NCBI GenBank assembly: GCA_003220535.1
Contig: QHSU01000019.1
Location: forward strand, 1 to 32,082
Reading direction: 5' to 3'
DNA length: 32,082 nt
Source: Candidatus Rokuibacteriota bacterium
GTDB lineage: Bacteria > Methylomirabilota > Methylomirabilia > Rokubacteriales > CSP1-6
The stretch's first letter is position 1, and every line of letters starts with the position of its first letter. Of the stretch, positions 29,771 through 32,082 are shown piece after piece. The position numbers were made by a program, and so were the translations under genes. The notes under the pieces were generated by a model, which was not told the origin of the DNA, searched no databases, and worked only from the letters and a program-made list of their open reading frames with translations.

Positions 29771-30037
29771 ATGCCAGGAATGAAAAGAAAAGATCCGAAG
29801 CCGCGAAAGGTGCAACGTCGGCGTGGGGTTGGCCAGGCTGGCGTACCGATGAGCCCGTCGAACATGCCCAACAATGCCTGTAGCGAGGCCCCAGACGCCG
29901 AGCGGCCGAAGGCCGCACCGGCTCCCGGTGTCCCGATGAACATCCAGGAATACGAGCGATTGAAGGAGCAGGTCAAGAACAGTCCCGCTCCCGAAGACGC
30001 TCCGGCCCAGGAGGACCATCCAAAGCCAAGACGTTGA
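29771..30037 (+). CDS. Hypothetical basic, proline-rich protein
   Basis: An 88-residue low-complexity protein: basic N-terminus (MPGMKRKDPKPRKVQRRRGV), a flexible middle, and a charged end (NIQEYERLKEQVKNSPAPED). ATG 29771 is chosen because GGGGA lies at suitable distance; ATG 29765 is possible. Likely disordered; function unknown. Confidence 0.52.
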   Translation: MPGMKRKDPKPRKVQRRRGVGQAGVPMSPSNMPNNACSEAPDAERPKAAPAPGVPMNIQEYERLKEQVKNSPAPEDAPAQEDHPKPRR

Positions 30038-30095
30038 GCGTAAGAGATTTCCGCTGCATGTAACCAAGGCGACCGATCCGTCGAAGGGCGACCAA

Positions 30096-31694
30096 ATGGC
30101 GGCGAAGCGGCGAGCGCGCGGGACGGTTTCGATCGGCGGGGCGGCCGTGCGAAGGAATGCAGGCAAGGCTCCCGCCGGGAAAGTTATGAGCCCGAGCGCG
30201 GAAGCCCAGTTTGCCGCGTTGGCCGCCATTCCGGAGGCCAGAGAGCCCCGCCCCTACAAGACGCGCTACCCGATCCCTGAACCTGAGTTCATCAAGCTCA
30301 AAGAGCGCGCCCACAAGGTCAAGCTCGCCCGCGGCAAGGCGACTGCAGCGCCGGATACCGGACGGAAGGCGGAGCTCCCGGCGACTGCCGGAGCGCTTCG
30401 CATGGCCGATGCGGCCATGGAACCGGCACCGGCCCTTGTGGCGGGCGCGAGCTTTGCGGGCATCGCGGCCACCGGCTGGCTACCTCCGGACTGCACCATG
30501 GCGGTCGGCCCCACCCATGTCCTGCTGTCCGTGAACTCGTCGGTCGCGATCTATCCGAAGGCCGGAGGGGCTGCCCTCATCCAGCGCACACTGACGCAGT
30601 GGTTCTCGAACGTAGTGCAAGGGCTCACCATCTTCGATCCCAAAGCGCTGTATGACCAGCACGCCGGCCGATGGGTGCTTCTTGCCGTGGCGTTTACGCA
30701 GAACCCGAGACGAAGCGTGTTCCTGCTTTCCGTGTCGGCGACTTCGGACCCGCTCGGCCAATGGCGGAACTACGTCCTGAATGCGATGGTCGACGGCGCG
30801 ACGGCTACGAACAACTGGGCCGACTATCCAGCGCTTGGCGTCGATAATCAGGCGCTTTACCTGACGGCGAACATGTTCGCCTTCGGCGGGGATTTCCAGT
30901 ACGCCAAGATCCGGGTCGTGCCGAAGAGCGGTCCGTACGCGGGAAACGCAGCGCCGTTCTTCGACTTCGTCAAGATGAAGAACCCCGACAACACGCTCTC
31001 CTTCGCGATTCAGCCCTGTCACATCTTCGGCGCGCCTCAGGTCGAATACCTGGTGAACACCCCGTTCCCTCAGGGCAAAGCCCTGACGTTGTGGCGGATC
31101 ACAAACCCCGCCGCCCCGGTACTGACGCAGGCTCAAGTGCCGATCTCGGCCTACAGCCTGCCACCGAATGCTGATCAGTCTGGGGGCCCGCTCCCGCTGA
31201 ACACGGGAGACGTTCGGATCCAACACGCGGTGTTCCGCGGTGATTCCCTTTGGGCAGCCTTCAGCACGACGCGCAACTGGGGGGCCGGAAATCGCGCCTC
31301 GGTCCACTGGGTCCAGCTCCGCGCGGCCGCGAACGCACTCGTGCAAGAGGGCGTTTACGGCACGCGCGACGCTCACTACTTCTATCCTGCCCTCTGTCCC
31401 GACAATAACGGCAACTTGGTCATGGTCTTCAGTCGGTCGGGATCTTCGGAGTTCGGATCGATCGGCCATACAGGGCGACGGTCGACTGACCCGCCGGGCT
31501 TCCTGCAACCGAGTATCCTCCTCAAGGCGGGAACGGCTCACTATCAAGCCCTTGACGGCGGCGGCAGGAACCGCTGGGGCGACTACAACGGCGTCGCGGC
31601 CGACCCTGCCAGCCCGCGAGTGATTTGGGTCTACAGCGAGTACGCGGCGGCCGCGAACACCTGGGGCACGTGGGTTGGCTCGGCTTTCTTCTGA
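30096..31694 (+). CDS. Large propeller-like protein of unknown function
   Basis: A 532-residue protein. The first 120 residues are basic and alanine-rich without a signal peptide. Then comes a beta-rich repeat body: GWLPPDCTMAVGPTHVLLSV, DPKALYDQHAGRWVLLAVAF, NNWADYPALGVDNQALYLTA and GNLVMVFSRSGSSEFGSIGH, ending RVIWVYSEYAAAANTWGTWV. The recurring W-D/N-x-P and aromatic strand motifs suggest a sialidase- or YVTN-like propeller. No catalytic set is recognised. The lack of a secretion signal is odd for this type, unless export uses another route. Confidence 0.72.
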   Translation: MAAKRRARGTVSIGGAAVRRNAGKAPAGKVMSPSAEAQFAALAAIPEAREPRPYKTRYPIPEPEFIKLKERAHKVKLARGKATAAPDTGRKAELPATAGALRMADAAMEPAPALVAGASFAGIAATGWLPPDCTMAVGPTHVLLSVNSSVAIYPKAGGAALIQRTLTQWFSNVVQGLTIFDPKALYDQHAGRWVLLAVAFTQNPRRSVFLLSVSATSDPLGQWRNYVLNAMVDGATATNNWADYPALGVDNQALYLTANMFAFGGDFQYAKIRVVPKSGPYAGNAAPFFDFVKMKNPDNTLSFAIQPCHIFGAPQVEYLVNTPFPQGKALTLWRITNPAAPVLTQAQVPISAYSLPPNADQSGGPLPLNTGDVRIQHAVFRGDSLWAAFSTTRNWGAGNRASVHWVQLRAAANALVQEGVYGTRDAHYFYPALCPDNNGNLVMVFSRSGSSEFGSIGHTGRRSTDPPGFLQPSILLKAGTAHYQALDGGGRNRWGDYNGVAADPASPRVIWVYSEYAAAANTWGTWVGSAFF

Positions 31695-31736
31695 TTGGCG
31701 CTGGATAGCCGCTCGCCGCGGTCCGCATCGCTTAGA

Positions 31737-31838
31737 CTAGGGAGGTCCCTCTGCGAGTGATCTGGCTGAGGGTCGTCCCTCACCGGCGAGCGGCGTGGCC
31801 AGGAGCGCAAGGAGCAGAACGAGCCCGATCAGCCGCAT
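31737..31838 (-). pseudogene. Signal-peptide remnant of an ABC substrate-binding protein
   Basis: MRLIGLVLLLALLATPLAGE then 13 unrelated residues and a stop. The start and about 60 bases upstream match the region of the fragment at 19260-19505. It is a third remnant of the same gene type. Confidence 0.55.
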
Positions 31839-31984
31839 TGGGCACCTCGGTTGAGGACGACTGGCGGGAGTCTAGCCGAACGCCACGACGCGCACCAGCA
31901 CGCGCATCGACTCAAAATTTAGGTTACCGAGGGAGACCACGTAGATCAGAAGTCACGGTTACCAATCCCGACCAGGAGGGCACC

Positions 31985-32082
31985 GTGACGCGAGCGAGTC
32001 TGCGGGAGTACGCCGCCGTGCAGCGGGAGCGATACCAGCACGCCACGCGAGCCGAGAAGCACCAGCTCTTGGACGAGCTCGT
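31985..32082 (+). CDS. Transposase, N-terminal end (cut by window edge)
   Basis: GTG 31985, five bases after AGGAGG, opens MTRASLREYAAVQRERYQHA then TRAEKHQLLDELV. This resembles the opening 'YL..V..RY..ATRAEK..LLDE' of integrase-type transposases with an N-terminal HTH. GGTTACC repeats upstream (31924, 31959) may belong to the element's end. Only 32 codons are visible. Confidence 0.6.
   Translation, partial: MTRASLREYAAVQRERYQHATRAEKHQLLDEL

Overview
High-GC bacterial chromosome segment, mostly accessory DNA. The lineage is inferred only. A bacterial proteasome activator ending in GQYL, a PEP-CTERM sorting-signal remnant, several decayed copies of a PF04392-type ABC substrate-binding protein gene, and many secreted DUF4124 or DUF2059 proteins together resemble the uncultivated Rokubacteria/Methylomirabilota group. 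No 16S gene is present to test this.

Layout. (1) 1-1305: a tandem pair of type IV pilin genes. The first is cut by the window edge and shares 121 identical bases with the second. Between them lies an internally deleted remnant of an NtrC/PilR-type sigma-54 activator, then a convincing sigma-54 promoter in front of the intact pilin gene. (2) About 1305-12363: a prophage-like or phage-satellite-like element, read almost entirely on the minus strand. In transcription order it holds a divergent lysogeny-type switch (leaderless XRE repressor on +, Cro-like XRE on -), an excisionase-like HTH gene, several micro-ORFs, a PrimPol-RepA-type primase-helicase, a direct-repeat array, TerS, TerL and portal, then small genes including three short zinc-ribbon genes. 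No capsid, protease, tail or integrase gene was seen. (3) 12568-17460: mostly chromosomal-looking genes: DUF4124, a HEPN-like protein, tRNA-Glu(TTC), a membrane protein, an FxLYD-like secreted protein, the proteasome activator Bpa, a small secreted protein and an acyltransferase-3 protein. (4) 17440-32082: an accessory island. Its left edge carries a PEP-CTERM fragment and the 3' half of a tRNA-Lys gene, the usual scar of tRNA-targeted integration. It contains a deoxyribosyltransferase-like gene, a cupredoxin, surface proteins, an IS with an amber-disrupted transposase, a paralogous family of small genes with a decayed copy, a PEBP fusion and a cytidylate kinase-BON fusion. A chain of ten or so ORFs at 26498-29442 follows, almost all joined by ATGA/GTGA/TGATG stop-start overlaps. 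A propeller-like surface protein and the start of another transposase end the window.

How it works together. The element in (2) has the genes to regulate, replicate and mark DNA for packaging but not to build a particle, which fits either a decayed prophage or a satellite using a helper's capsids. The most unusual structure is the chain in (4). A complete small XRE gene sits in a truncated transporter gene, and its 3' end recurs twice downstream as a short scar. Each of the three 3' ends is overlapped by the start codon of a different small gene. This looks like serial exchange of small cargo genes behind one regulator tail.
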